Below the pieces are notes generated by a model that was not told where the DNA came from, did not search any database, and saw only the letters and a list, made by a program, of their open reading frames with translations. A stretch of DNA of 64,000 bases from Muribaculaceae bacterium Isolate-013 (NCI). GTDB lineage: Bacteria; Bacteroidota; Bacteroidia; Bacteroidales; Muribaculaceae. The number at the start of each line of letters is the position of its first letter. Position 1 is the stretch's first letter. Where the stretch lies: assembly GCA_004102785.1 (NCBI GenBank), contig SCEJ01000002.1, positions 1-64,000 of the forward strand, given 5' to 3'. Shown here in pieces: positions 53,059 through 62,500 of the stretch. The position numbers and the translations under genes were made by a program.

Positions 53059-54108
53059 TTACATCAGAATCTCGTCAAGGTCCCTGTCAAACTGGTCAAA
53101 CATTCCGGGCACATAATTCTCTATGCCACCGAACCGGCTCAACTGCACCGGCAGGGCTTCTGTAAGACCGGCTTTCTTTGTGAAATTGTATACCGATACT
53201 TTTTCAATCGAAATAGCACCTGTCTTTAGCGAACGGCGGATACCATTGAAAATATGGTCGCTGTGGCTCTCTATTATAATCTGTACGCCGGCATTAGCCA
53301 CCTTAACCAGGAAATCCAGCATACGCGCCTGTGCTCCCGGATGCAAGTGAATTTCCGGATTCTCCACAATCACTGTACTGCCAATTCCGGCTCCGAGGCA
53401 GACTATCAGTGTCTGACAGATGAAGTTCACGCCTGTACCGACATTATAGGGATGGAGCGACTTCCCTTCGGGTGAGATATAACGCACCACATATTCCGTG
53501 CCGTTGAAAGTCACTTCAACCGTATAGTCGGTCAGTTGCTTCAACCAATAATTAACCTGCCCTTCAAGCGTGCGTACACCATTGTTGTTCACCAGTACGT
53601 CAGGGAGTATATCCTTGAGGTGGCCGTAATAATAATCTATTATATATTCCCCGTTGACTCCAAGCGGATTGGTATCCGCATCAGGATTAATCCTCGGACT
53701 GCCAAGGTCGGCCGACCTCATTGCGGCCAGATGAAACAGGCTTTTGACGCCGTCTAATACGTCGGCCGGCACGGCATCTTTCTGGGTCACCGCGGTTGCG
53801 ATATAATTGTCGTTAAGGGGAGTGAACAGGAGCCCGGCTGTATGATTCCGGCATTCAAGGCCTACACTATACTCCTTTGCGTTGGTAATATAGTTGCGTG
53901 ACTCGTTGAAGGATATGGCCGGAAAGAATGTTGAACGCATCTTGCGCACACCCCCTGTCTGTTCAATATTGTCGGAAGCCAGCAGGAGAGCTTGAATCGC
54001 CGAAGATTTCCCGGAAGAATTGGTTCCTGAGAAAAGTGTTACATCAGTCAGGCCGAAAGATGCCTCCTTTATGGATTTGAAATTTTTTACGGTGAGCCGG
54101 GAAATCAT
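53059..54108 (-). CDS. AAA-family (SMC/OLD-like) ATPase
   Basis: The 349-residue protein starts with the pattern of RecF/OLD-like ATPases, SRLTVKNFKSIKEASF, then Walker A SGTNSSGKSS (Lys34). Walker B is VIVENPEIHLHP (Glu249, Glu252) and the D-loop/His segment is ESHSDHIFNG. There is no C-terminal TOPRIM nuclease, and the protein ends soon after the ATPase core, as in ATPases annotated AAA_21 or DUF3696. Such ATPases in defence operons sense phage or DNA state and drive a partner effector. The ATG overlaps the DUF262 stop as ATGA. Confidence 0.85.
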   Translation of the reverse strand: MISRLTVKNFKSIKEASFGLTDVTLFSGTNSSGKSSAIQALLLASDNIEQTGGVRKMRSTFFPAISFNESRNYITNAKEYSVGLECRNHTAGLLFTPLNDNYIATAVTQKDAVPADVLDGVKSLFHLAAMRSADLGSPRINPDADTNPLGVNGEYIIDYYYGHLKDILPDVLVNNNGVRTLEGQVNYWLKQLTDYTVEVTFNGTEYVVRYISPEGKSLHPYNVGTGVNFICQTLIVCLGAGIGSTVIVENPEIHLHPGAQARMLDFLVKVANAGVQIIIESHSDHIFNGIRRSLKTGAISIEKVSVYNFTKKAGLTEALPVQLSRFGGIENYVPGMFDQFDRDLDEILM

Positions 54109-55244
54109 ACCTTTTTAATTTTATCAAAAATTTCAGCCACGCAATCGAAGCGCATGTTTATCTGGTTGATACTGTCAATCGATTTTGTTATCGAGAGAAG
54201 ATATTTCGGATCAGAAAGGAGTTTGTTGTACAGCCTGGCCGCGGCTTTCTCTGAACGCATGGGATGTATGGCCATCAGATAGCCGAGGCTCTCGAAGAAC
54301 GACATATTCAGCGGCCTGCGCTTCTTGTCGGACGTCGACGGCAGACGAAAGCCGCCAAGGGGAAGTATATAACGGACGGCATCGGCCATAGTGCGGTCGA
54401 ACATCTTCTCAAGCGATGCCAGCAACGGATCGTTTTCATCCAGACTGTTGAGGTATGCCATTGTCTTGCCGAGAAAATCATCGATATTGCTGCGGTACTG
54501 AAGTATCGTACCTGTCTCCAGGTCATATGAAAGGCCTTCCCGCCACATATAGAACGCAATGAATCTCAGAACCATAAGCCTGTCCTTCATGTGGCGCGGG
54601 CGTGCCGCCTTCTCAGTAGCCTCAATAAAAAGGGGCTTTACTGCCAGACGGTCGATCAGCCGTGTGGCATTTCCCTGATATAGTGCGTTGCGCATCTCCT
54701 GATTGTTAAGTCGCGTGCCGCCGCGGTTCACGCGGTCGAAAAGGTCAAACGTCACCCGGTCACTGGTCGGAGGCTTTATCACGTTGATTGTCAGCGTACA
54801 GTCCTCAATCTTATTCTGATCGAGAGGGGAGAGGGAGTCGAATGTAACATTCTCGTACTCAGTCAGTATCGAGAGGTTGCGGAGGGCGAACTTATTGTCG
54901 ATGAAATCGAAAAGAGTAGTCAGACGCTGTTTCCCGTCAACAACCACGTAAACTCCATCGTTACGCTCCTTGACGTAAAAAACCGGAATAGGAATCCCCA
55001 TGATGATTGACTCGATCAGTTCATTCTTCTGCTTTTGCGACCACACCTTCTCACGTTGAAACGGAGGGGTGAGATCAAGCATCGATGGTGTTCTCTCATA
55101 CTTGCGTTTGAGCTGGAACACCGAAGCCATGTCCTTGCTTATATTAAGCACAGCGCCGGGATATACCTCACGGATACTGTCATTTACAGGCCTTGAAGGC
55201 CTACCGGCTGCATATGCTTTTGGGCTGTGGCTGTCAGTCATCAT
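54105..55244 (-). CDS. DUF262 protein (ParB/GmrS-like)
   Basis: The 379-residue protein has the DUF262 fold: PPFQREKVWS (residues 60-69) followed by VVVDGKQRLTTLFDFI, whose DGKQR (103-107) is the ParB-like nucleotide-binding motif DGxQR. The remaining helical part (DRVNRGGTRLNNQEMRNALY) is also typical. The DUF1524 (HNH) partner domain found in GmrSD type IV restriction enzymes is missing from this protein and its neighbours. DUF262 proteins take part in recognition or cleavage of phage DNA. An alternative ATG lies one codon on. It is the first gene of a three-gene operon with a perfect promoter. Confidence 0.88.
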   Translation of the reverse strand: MMTDSHSPKAYAAGRPSRPVNDSIREVYPGAVLNISKDMASVFQLKRKYERTPSMLDLTPPFQREKVWSQKQKNELIESIIMGIPIPVFYVKERNDGVYVVVDGKQRLTTLFDFIDNKFALRNLSILTEYENVTFDSLSPLDQNKIEDCTLTINVIKPPTSDRVTFDLFDRVNRGGTRLNNQEMRNALYQGNATRLIDRLAVKPLFIEATEKAARPRHMKDRLMVLRFIAFYMWREGLSYDLETGTILQYRSNIDDFLGKTMAYLNSLDENDPLLASLEKMFDRTMADAVRYILPLGGFRLPSTSDKKRRPLNMSFFESLGYLMAIHPMRSEKAAARLYNKLLSDPKYLLSITKSIDSINQINMRFDCVAEIFDKIKKV

Positions 55245-55273
55245 CAGTGGATTATTCTTGTGATTCTATGCTA

Positions 55274-55304
55274 CAAAAGTAACGATTTTTCTCTATTTGT
55301 CAAA
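55274..55304 (-). promoter_or_regulatory. promoter of the DUF262 operon
   Basis: The minus strand reads TTTG (55301-55304), 19 bases, TACTTTTG (55274-55281), a perfect Bacteroidetes promoter. The start near 55270 gives a leader of about 26 bases. Confidence 0.85.
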
Positions 55305-55330
55305 AAAATATGAATTATGTAGAGGAGGGA

Positions 55331-55381
55331 TATAAAAAAACAAGCGGTGAGCCGAGGCCTGAACGGACCGTGGCTCACCGC
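55331..55381 (-). terminator. terminator of rpsA
   Basis: GCGGTGAGCC (55344-55353) pairs with GGCTCACCGC (55372-55381); the minus strand then reads TTGTTTTTTTAT. It lies 30 bases after the rpsA stop. Confidence 0.88.
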
Positions 55382-55411
55382 CTATGTTATGCGGATAGGA
55401 ATCAGCGCGGA

Positions 55412-57202
55412 TTATGCCTTGCCGGAGAGTTTCTCCTTGAGGGCAGCGAGGGCCTCGATGTCACCAAGGGTTGTTTTCTCAACCGGGGTGGTGAGCATGG
55501 GAGCCTCTTCGCGGGCGGGACGGCTGGCGGCACGCTTGGCCTTGCGGGCCTCGGTGCGCTCTGCCTTGCCGGCATCCTCGAAGATGCGGCTGTGCGAGAG
55601 GATGATGCGCTTGGAGTCCTTGTTGAACTCTATAACCTTGAAGTCGAGCTTCTCGTCAACCTTGGCCTGCGAGCCGTCTTCCTTCACGAGGTGCTTGGGA
55701 GTGGCGAAGCCTTCAACTCCGTAGGGGAGCTGTACAACGGCGCCCTTGTCGAGCATCTCCACGATGGTGCCCTGGTGTACGGAGCCTACGGTGAAGATTG
55801 TCTCGAACACATCCCAGGGATTCTCTTCGAGCTGCTTGTGGCCCAGGGAGAGACGACGGTTGTCCTTGTCGATTTCGAGAACCATCACTTCGATGTCGGC
55901 ACCGATCTGTGTGAATTCCGAAGGATGTTTCACTTTCTTGGTCCAGGAAAGGTCGGAGATGTGGATCAGGCCGTCTACGCCCTCTTCAATCTCAACGAAT
56001 ACGCCGAAGTTGGTGAAGTTGCGCACTTTGGCGGTGTGCTTCGAGCCGACGGGATAGCGTACTTCGATATCTTCCCAGGGATCTTTCTTAAGCTGCTTGA
56101 TGCCGAGGCTCATCTTGCGGTCCTCGCGGTCGAGGGTGAGGATCACGGCCTCTACCTCGTCGCCTACCTTCATGAAGTCCTGAGCCGAACGGAGGTGCTG
56201 GCTCCACGACATTTCGCTTACGTGGATGAGACCCTCTACGCCGGTAGCGACTTCAACGAATGCGCCGTAGTCAGCCATAACGACAACTTTGCCTTTAACC
56301 TTGTCGCCAACCTTGAGGGTATCGGCGATGGCATCCCAGGGATGGGGCTGGAGCTGCTTGAGACCGAGAGCGATGCGCTTCTTCTCGTCGTCGAAATCGA
56401 GGATAACGACGTTGAGCTTCTGGTCGAGCTGCACAACTTCCTCGGGGTGGCTTACGCGGCCCCAGGAGAGGTCGGTGATGTGGATCAGACCGTCTACGCC
56501 GCCCAGGTCGATGAACACGCCGTAGGAGGTGATGTTCTTGACGGTACCCTCGAGCACCTGGCCTTTTTCGAGCTTGGCGATGATTTCGCGCTTCTGCTGC
56601 TCGAGCTCGGCCTCGATGAGGGCTTTGTGCGATACGACCACGTTCTTGAATTCGGGGTTGATTTTAACAACCTTGAATTCCATGGTCTTGCCTACGAACA
56701 TATCGTAGTCGCGGATGGGCTTGACGTCGATCTGCGAGCCGGGGAGGAAAGCCTCGATGCCGAACACATCGACAATCATGCCGCCTTTGGTGCGGCATTT
56801 GATGAAACCCTTGATGATTTCGTCGTTTTCGAGGGCCTGGTTGATGCGGTCCCAAGAGCGGGCTGCGCGGGCCTTGCGGTGCGAGAGCACGAGCTGGCCT
56901 TTTTTGTCCTCGGGGTTTTCCACGAATACTTCCACGGTGTCGCCCACTTTGATGTCGGGGTTGTAGCGGAATTCATTCATGGGGATGATGCCGTCCGACT
57001 TGTAGCCGATGTTAACCACAGCCTCACGCTTGTTGAGGGCTATGATGGTACCTTCGATTACCTCTTTGTCCTTGACGGTGTTGAGCGACTCGTCGTAGGT
57101 GCGGGTGAGTTCCTCGCGCGATTTGGCGCTCTGAGTTTCGCCGTTTTCGTAGGCGTCCCAATCGAAATCAGCGATCGGGGTGTTTTTGAGTTCTTCAGTC
57201 AT
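55412..57202 (-). CDS. rpsA: 30S ribosomal protein S1
   Basis: The 596-residue protein contains six S1 RNA-binding domains in tandem, beginning near residues 43, 130, 213, 300, 385 and 472. The later repeats show the classic pattern, for example SYGVFIDLGGVDGLIHITDLSW and NFGVFVEIEEGVDGLIHISDLSW. S1 binds mRNA on the 30S subunit and helps translation start. Bacteroidetes mRNAs mostly lack Shine-Dalgarno sequences, so S1 and A-rich leaders are thought to matter more. The ~160-base leader has GC-rich hairpins and could support autoregulation. It is monocistronic. Confidence 0.97.
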   Translation of the reverse strand: MTEELKNTPIADFDWDAYENGETQSAKSREELTRTYDESLNTVKDKEVIEGTIIALNKREAVVNIGYKSDGIIPMNEFRYNPDIKVGDTVEVFVENPEDKKGQLVLSHRKARAARSWDRINQALENDEIIKGFIKCRTKGGMIVDVFGIEAFLPGSQIDVKPIRDYDMFVGKTMEFKVVKINPEFKNVVVSHKALIEAELEQQKREIIAKLEKGQVLEGTVKNITSYGVFIDLGGVDGLIHITDLSWGRVSHPEEVVQLDQKLNVVILDFDDEKKRIALGLKQLQPHPWDAIADTLKVGDKVKGKVVVMADYGAFVEVATGVEGLIHVSEMSWSQHLRSAQDFMKVGDEVEAVILTLDREDRKMSLGIKQLKKDPWEDIEVRYPVGSKHTAKVRNFTNFGVFVEIEEGVDGLIHISDLSWTKKVKHPSEFTQIGADIEVMVLEIDKDNRRLSLGHKQLEENPWDVFETIFTVGSVHQGTIVEMLDKGAVVQLPYGVEGFATPKHLVKEDGSQAKVDEKLDFKVIEFNKDSKRIILSHSRIFEDAGKAERTEARKAKRAASRPAREEAPMLTTPVEKTTLGDIEALAALKEKLSGKA

Positions 57203-57367
57203 TTACTGACGTTGGGATTGGTTGCGCACTCGTCGCCGCATCAAAATGAGCGGCAGCCGCGCGTGCGCGCTAAGTGATTAATAATTAATTATATAAATTT
57301 CTCGCAGCATACTCCGGAGCTGTTCCTGACGGGCACTCCGGCGCATACCGGGCTTCAAAAGCCGGCG

Positions 57368-57399
57368 CAAAGATAGCGCATTTGTCGCTAATACACAAA
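57368..57399 (-). promoter_or_regulatory. promoter of rpsA
   Basis: The minus strand has TTTG (57396-57399), 20 bases, then TATCTTTG (57368-57375), a full consensus. The leader from about 57364 to 57202 is ~160 bases and can form stems around CTCCGG/CCGGAG. Confidence 0.82.
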
Positions 57400-57439
57400 T
57401 TTTCAACGCGTAAGAATCAATTTATTTGCGCGATTTTTG

Positions 57440-57447
57440 TAATTTTG
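57440..57447 (+). promoter_or_regulatory. -7 box of the Sel1-repeat gene
   Basis: TAATTTTG matches TAnnTTTG; a TTTG at 57425-57428 is too close to act as the -33 element. The start near 57451 lies 18 bases before the ATG at 57469. Confidence 0.55.
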
Positions 57448-57468
57448 CGTTATAAACACATTTCTGCG

Positions 57469-59271
57469 ATGAAAAAATTACTCACGATCTTTGCGGCCGC
57501 GCTACTCTCGCTGAGCGCGGCCGCCGAAAAATATTCGGCCGAACTGGAAGCGAAAGCCGCCGGAGGCGATGCCAAAGCGCAGTTCTGGATGGGACTCAGT
57601 CTGCATAATGGCGACGGAGTCGCCCGCGATGACGCCCGGGCTTTCATGTGGATGGAAAAATCCGCCGCCGCAGGCAATGCCTCGGCGATGAACTGGATGG
57701 GCTACTTCTGTGAAAATGGGATAGGCACAGACGCCGACCTCGACAAAGCGATAGAATACTACCGCAGCGCCGCCGACAATGATGACAATTCAGCCATGTG
57801 CACTCTCGGCGTCAAATACTTCAACGGCGACGGCGTGGAGCGCGACCGAATCAAGGCGTTCCGGCTGTTCGACAGGGCTGCCAACAAAGACAACAACACA
57901 GCGCGGCAGTGGCTGGGCCACTGCTATGAGCATGGCTATGGCTGCCCCGGCAGCTATTCCATGGCATTGAAGTGGTATCACATCGGAGCAAACCGTCTGC
58001 ACAAGGGGTGCACCGAGGCGCGCGACGCGCTCATAGACCGCCTTAAAAAGATTGCCGACAACGACCCCGAGGCGGCCGAAGGGCTTGCCACGGCCTTTGC
58101 CCAGGGATGGTGTGATGTCAACCAGAAGAGCGACTACCTGGCTTTCCGCTACTGGAGGATAGCTGCCGAGGGGGGCCGCTCCGAGAGCAAAACCAACTTA
58201 GGAGAGTTCTATTACTGCGGCAAAGGCACCGATACCGACTATGGCGAGGCCCTGCGATGGTTCAGGAGCGCCGCCGCCGACGGCGAGGCAACGGCAATGT
58301 ACTGTCTCGGCCTGATGTACGTCAACGGCGAAGGCACCGCGCCCGACCCCGCCGAAGGCGCCCGATGGTACACACGCGCAGCCGGCCTGGGCAACCGCTA
58401 CGCCATGAACAACCTCGGCGTGCTCTACATGCAGGGCAACGGTGTGGAGCGCGACCTTCTCAAAGCCATTGACTGTTACGAAAAAGCCAAGGCCGCCGGC
58501 AACAATGTGGCCGGCGAGAATCTCACAGCGTTGGTGCAGCGACTGATGAGCCGCCAGTCCGACCATCACGAGCGCGCCGTGGCCGGCTACATGTTCGTAG
58601 CCGCAAAAGAAACAAAGAAAGGACTGAAAATGCTCGAGAAAGCCACTGCCGCCGAGCCGCAGGCATTCGGTATGCTGGCGAGCCTGTGGGGCAACGGCAT
58701 TTTCATGGAGCCGGACTACAACAAATGCGTGCACTACGCCCGCCAGGGCGCCGAAAGGGGCGATATAATGTCGCATCTGATTATGGGCACACTCTACTAC
58801 CTTGGAAAAGGTGTGCCGGTTGACTACCGCAAGGCCGCCGAGCACTGGTCAGCGGCCGCAGCCGGAGGCGACGTGCAGTCAATCTACAACCTCTCCGTGC
58901 TCTATTGCGAGGGCACAGGCGTTGACAAAAACCCCGCCAAAGCGCTTGAGCTTCTCAACGACGCCATTGACCGTGGAAGTATCCAGGCTCTGGTATCCCT
59001 GGCAACGCTATCCTACAACGGCGACGGCATCCCCCGCGACTACCCTCTGGCATTCAAGCTGATGCAGCGCAGCATACACCTCAGGGCCTCGATATCGAAA
59101 GAAGAATATTCAGAAATCGCGCGCAACCTATCGGCCTGCTACCGCTTCGGCCGCGGCACAGAGCCAAATGAGGAGCTTGCCGACTACTGGATGGAAATCT
59201 CGGCTCTTACAGGCAACACCGATGCCGCCGGCGTGCGTTCCATGTTCGGCATCAGCACCAAAATCCTCTGA
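57469..59271 (+). CDS. secreted Sel1-repeat protein
   Basis: The 600-residue protein has a signal peptide (MKKLLTIFAAALLSLSAAA) and then Sel1-like repeats through nearly its whole length, each ~36 residues with patterns such as AMYCLGLMYVNGEG and AMNNLGVLYMQGNG. At least eleven units can be counted. Sel1 repeats form a helical solenoid for protein binding; in the periplasm they often support envelope assemblies or signalling. The frame is open upstream, but the -7 box at 57440 and the signal peptide set the start at 57469. It is divergent from rpsA. Confidence 0.88.
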   Translation: MKKLLTIFAAALLSLSAAAEKYSAELEAKAAGGDAKAQFWMGLSLHNGDGVARDDARAFMWMEKSAAAGNASAMNWMGYFCENGIGTDADLDKAIEYYRSAADNDDNSAMCTLGVKYFNGDGVERDRIKAFRLFDRAANKDNNTARQWLGHCYEHGYGCPGSYSMALKWYHIGANRLHKGCTEARDALIDRLKKIADNDPEAAEGLATAFAQGWCDVNQKSDYLAFRYWRIAAEGGRSESKTNLGEFYYCGKGTDTDYGEALRWFRSAAADGEATAMYCLGLMYVNGEGTAPDPAEGARWYTRAAGLGNRYAMNNLGVLYMQGNGVERDLLKAIDCYEKAKAAGNNVAGENLTALVQRLMSRQSDHHERAVAGYMFVAAKETKKGLKMLEKATAAEPQAFGMLASLWGNGIFMEPDYNKCVHYARQGAERGDIMSHLIMGTLYYLGKGVPVDYRKAAEHWSAAAAGGDVQSIYNLSVLYCEGTGVDKNPAKALELLNDAIDRGSIQALVSLATLSYNGDGIPRDYPLAFKLMQRSIHLRASISKEEYSEIARNLSACYRFGRGTEPNEELADYWMEISALTGNTDAAGVRSMFGISTKIL

Positions 59272-59324
59272 TTCCATTCTCATCCCAAGCCAGGCTTAGA
59301 CCTAACGCCAAAAAGGTTGATTAT

Positions 59325-59372
59325 TGGCGCATTTTGCCACATCAAAACAAAATAATGTGGCAAAATGCGCCA
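59325..59372. repeat. perfect 18-bp inverted repeat
   Basis: Bases 59325-59342 and 59355-59372 are exact complements around a 12-base A-rich loop. The position, 53 bases after the Sel1 gene and before the promoter of the next, allows a terminator, but no T run follows. It could also be a binding site or a mobile-element remnant. Confidence 0.85.
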
Positions 59373-59390
59373 TATATAGATTATTTATAT

Positions 59391-59398
59391 TACATTTG
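59391..59398 (+). promoter_or_regulatory. -7 box of the first large secreted protein gene
   Basis: TACATTTG matches TAnnTTTG, with no clear -33 element. The start near 59402 gives a leader of about 114 bases before the ATG at 59516. Confidence 0.5.
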
Positions 59399-59515
59399 CA
59401 AAGACCCAGCAGCACGTGCCAACCTGCAATGCAAGCACTTGGCGCCATTATGCTACGAATTTTGCTATCCGGATTCAAATCCAGATTTATATTAATAATC
59501 AACCAACAATCTTCG

Positions 59516-62500
59516 ATGAGGAATCTATTTATTTGGCTCGCGTGCGCAAGCTCCGTCCTGGCGGCAGACGCCGGACGTCCGGCCAGGCTGCCCGGCGACG
59601 GAAGATTATTCTCCGGACCGTCAACGGCACGGGTATTGAACATCCATGACACTGAAAGCCGGCCAGTGGCAAGAAGCCGTGCAGCCCGGGTATCGCAGGC
59701 CGTGCTGTCGGAGGATTTCAGCAAAATGACTCTCGGCTCCGAAAGCACGCCGTGGAGCGGCGGCATCGTGGGGGATGTACCCGCCACCCTCACCGGCTCT
59801 GCCGGATGGTATGGCGCGACAGTGAGACAGGCGGGCGGATGTGTGTTCATCGATGATTACAGCTCCGCGCAGGGGGCAATACGGTTTATCGACACTCCCG
59901 GACTCGAATTCGACTCCAGGCAGGATCTGCTCGTTAAATTCCGTTGCCGCTCGAACTCTTCGGCCGACGAGGTGTATGTGCTTGATGTGGAACCCGCCGG
60001 CGAGACGGTGAGCTACACCGGAAGCAAGATCACCGGCCTGTGGAGCGAATATTCGCTTGTGCTCCGCTCCGTGGAACCGGGACATTACGTTGAATTCCAG
60101 TCATCTGAGCATCCGTTCTATCTCGACGACATCGAAATATCGGTGCTCACCGACCTTACCGCCCCCAAGGTGCGGCCCGCCACCGATATCACAGCCGACG
60201 GATTCACGGCCAACTGGGACGCCGTGGCCGGCGCCACCGGTTACAGCGTGCGCGTCAACACAATCCGTGTGAGCGACGGCCTTGAACCGGTAACATACAT
60301 CGACACAGACTTCTCAGGCATCACCGAAGGCTCAATTGAAAACCCCGTGTCTCCGCAATACCTCGTGGAGTCGCTCAACGACTACATCGACGAAAAAGGA
60401 TGGCGCGTACGCCTGCCATTCATGGCCGCCGGCTACCTGGGGCTCTCCAACCGTATGCTGGCCACCCTCGGCCGCTCATATCTCCAGTCGCCGGTGCTTG
60501 ACCTCAGCAAGGATAACGGACGGATAACCATCGACATATCCTACCTCACACCCGATGTGGATATGTTCCAGGCCATGATCTATGCAGTAAATGCCCAGGG
60601 CGACCTAACACTGCGCTCGCAGAAAATGCTCTTCACATCCGACCGCTACGGCAGCACAATCGACGAAAGCTTCACACTCAGCGGCGGCACCTCATCGTGC
60701 GTAGTAATCATAATGCTTCCGGAGACAACCGACGGCACACTTTTCATCGACAGGCTCCGCGTAGCGCAGCATCTTGAAGAAGGCGACCGCTATATCGTAC
60801 CTCTGCCCACGGTCGACACTGCGGTCAACAGCGCGCGCATCTCCACAGCCGGCTCCCGTCAGAACGACCGTTTCAGCTACTATGTCACTGCATATGCCTC
60901 CTATGGCGGCAGCTATGTGTATTCGCCGGAGTCGAACGGCATCATCGTAGGCGAGGACTCCGACGAAGTGCCTGAGCACCTCTCCGTGCCCGGCGGGATA
61001 TCGGCATCAGTGACAGGCTCGCGCGTGAGCGCTTCCTGGACCCCGGTGGACGGCGCCAACAGCTATGAGACCCGCGTGATACGGCGCCACGACTCCGACG
61101 GCAACGAGCGCGTCACCGTGATACACGAAGACTTCGACGCCATACAGGTAAACACTACCAACCTCGACGCCCCCCGCGCCCTGGGCGAGGACGGCCATGA
61201 TGTGCTCGACGACTACACCAACGTGCCGGGCTGGGAGGTATTCCAGGGCTGGTATGTCGATGGCGCCGTGGGCATCCTGGGCTACTACAACATGATGGGC
61301 ATAGGCTGCTACATGATCTCACCTCCCTACGACCTCTCGGCCGACGGCGGAAAGATGGTGATGAACATCTCCGTAGGCTCCGACAGCTACGGCCAGGGCG
61401 CCACCATCTACCTGGCTCACAACGACCCGGAAACCGGGGTGATGATCTACGACGAAATGTTCCCCATGGACACGATGTACGGCTGGAACGACTTCACCAT
61501 CCCATTCACCAAAGGCACGGAGGCAAGCTACTTCGTATTCTTCCCCTACGGCTACGGGCTTTCATACTTTGACAACATCACTGTGACACAAGCTATTCCG
61601 GCCGGTATCTCCGAAACCGCCATCGCCACGGTACGCACCTCCTCGGCCCGTGCGGAAGTCAACGTGCCGCAGGTCAACAATGCCGACGAATATCATCTCA
61701 CCGTGCGGGCACTGTGGACTGACGCATCCGACGTTGAAAAAACATCCTCCGACTGGTCAGACCGCATACTCCTTACCGGACTGGTGCCGACAACCTCCTA
61801 CTCCGGCTACGTGCGCGACACCGACGGCAACGGAATCGCGGGCGCCACAGTCACTCTGACAGAAAACGCCACCGGAGCGTCATACAGCACAGTGACAAAC
61901 ACATGGGGGATGTTCCGCATCGCCAACATATCCGAGCTTGACGGCTCCTTCAACGTAACAGCGTCAGCTCCCGGCCATTACCCCGCCACCATCACCGGAG
62001 TTACTTTCGATGGAGGTGCGGTGGCCGATGCCGACCTTCGCCTGCGCAGCACACCGTCGGAAAACGACCTCCAGCTCGGAGCATACACCGGCACAGCCCT
62101 CGCCGGGTCTCTTTATCTTTCCTACCCCAACTCCGACTCGCAGACAATCTATCCGGCCGAAGTGATACCCTTCCCCGCCGACACAGAAATCAAGACCGTG
62201 GCTGTCGACGGCTATTGCAACAGCACATCGGCCTCCACAATCTCAGTAGACCTGTATATGGCACAGACCGACGACTGCGGTTTCAGCACCGACGAACCGG
62301 AGCCATATCCCACCGACGAAATGGAACCCGCAGCCTCCGCCTCTGTCACAGTAAACACCGCCGGCTCCGCCGATATGCCTGAAGAGCTCTTTGCCATAGC
62401 ATGCGACGGCAACGGATACACCTATACCGGAGGGAACCTGCTGGTGGCATTCAAGGCGCGCAGCAAGAGCTACACAGATGTCTATATGGCAGTCGACGCA

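Noticed and set aside
55310-57277. A 655-codon plus-strand frame opposite rpsA
   Set aside because: It is an antisense shadow of a ribosomal protein gene with extreme codon bias, and it even crosses the rpsA terminator and promoter region.
57203-57364. Autoregulatory S1-binding leader upstream of rpsA
   Set aside because: The long leader has plausible GC stems, but nothing in the sequence specifically shows S1 binding; mentioned only under the promoter entry.
59324-59515. N-terminal extension of the large secreted protein beginning MAHFAT
   Set aside because: It crosses the 18-bp inverted repeat and the -7 box, and would bury the obvious signal peptide starting at 59516.
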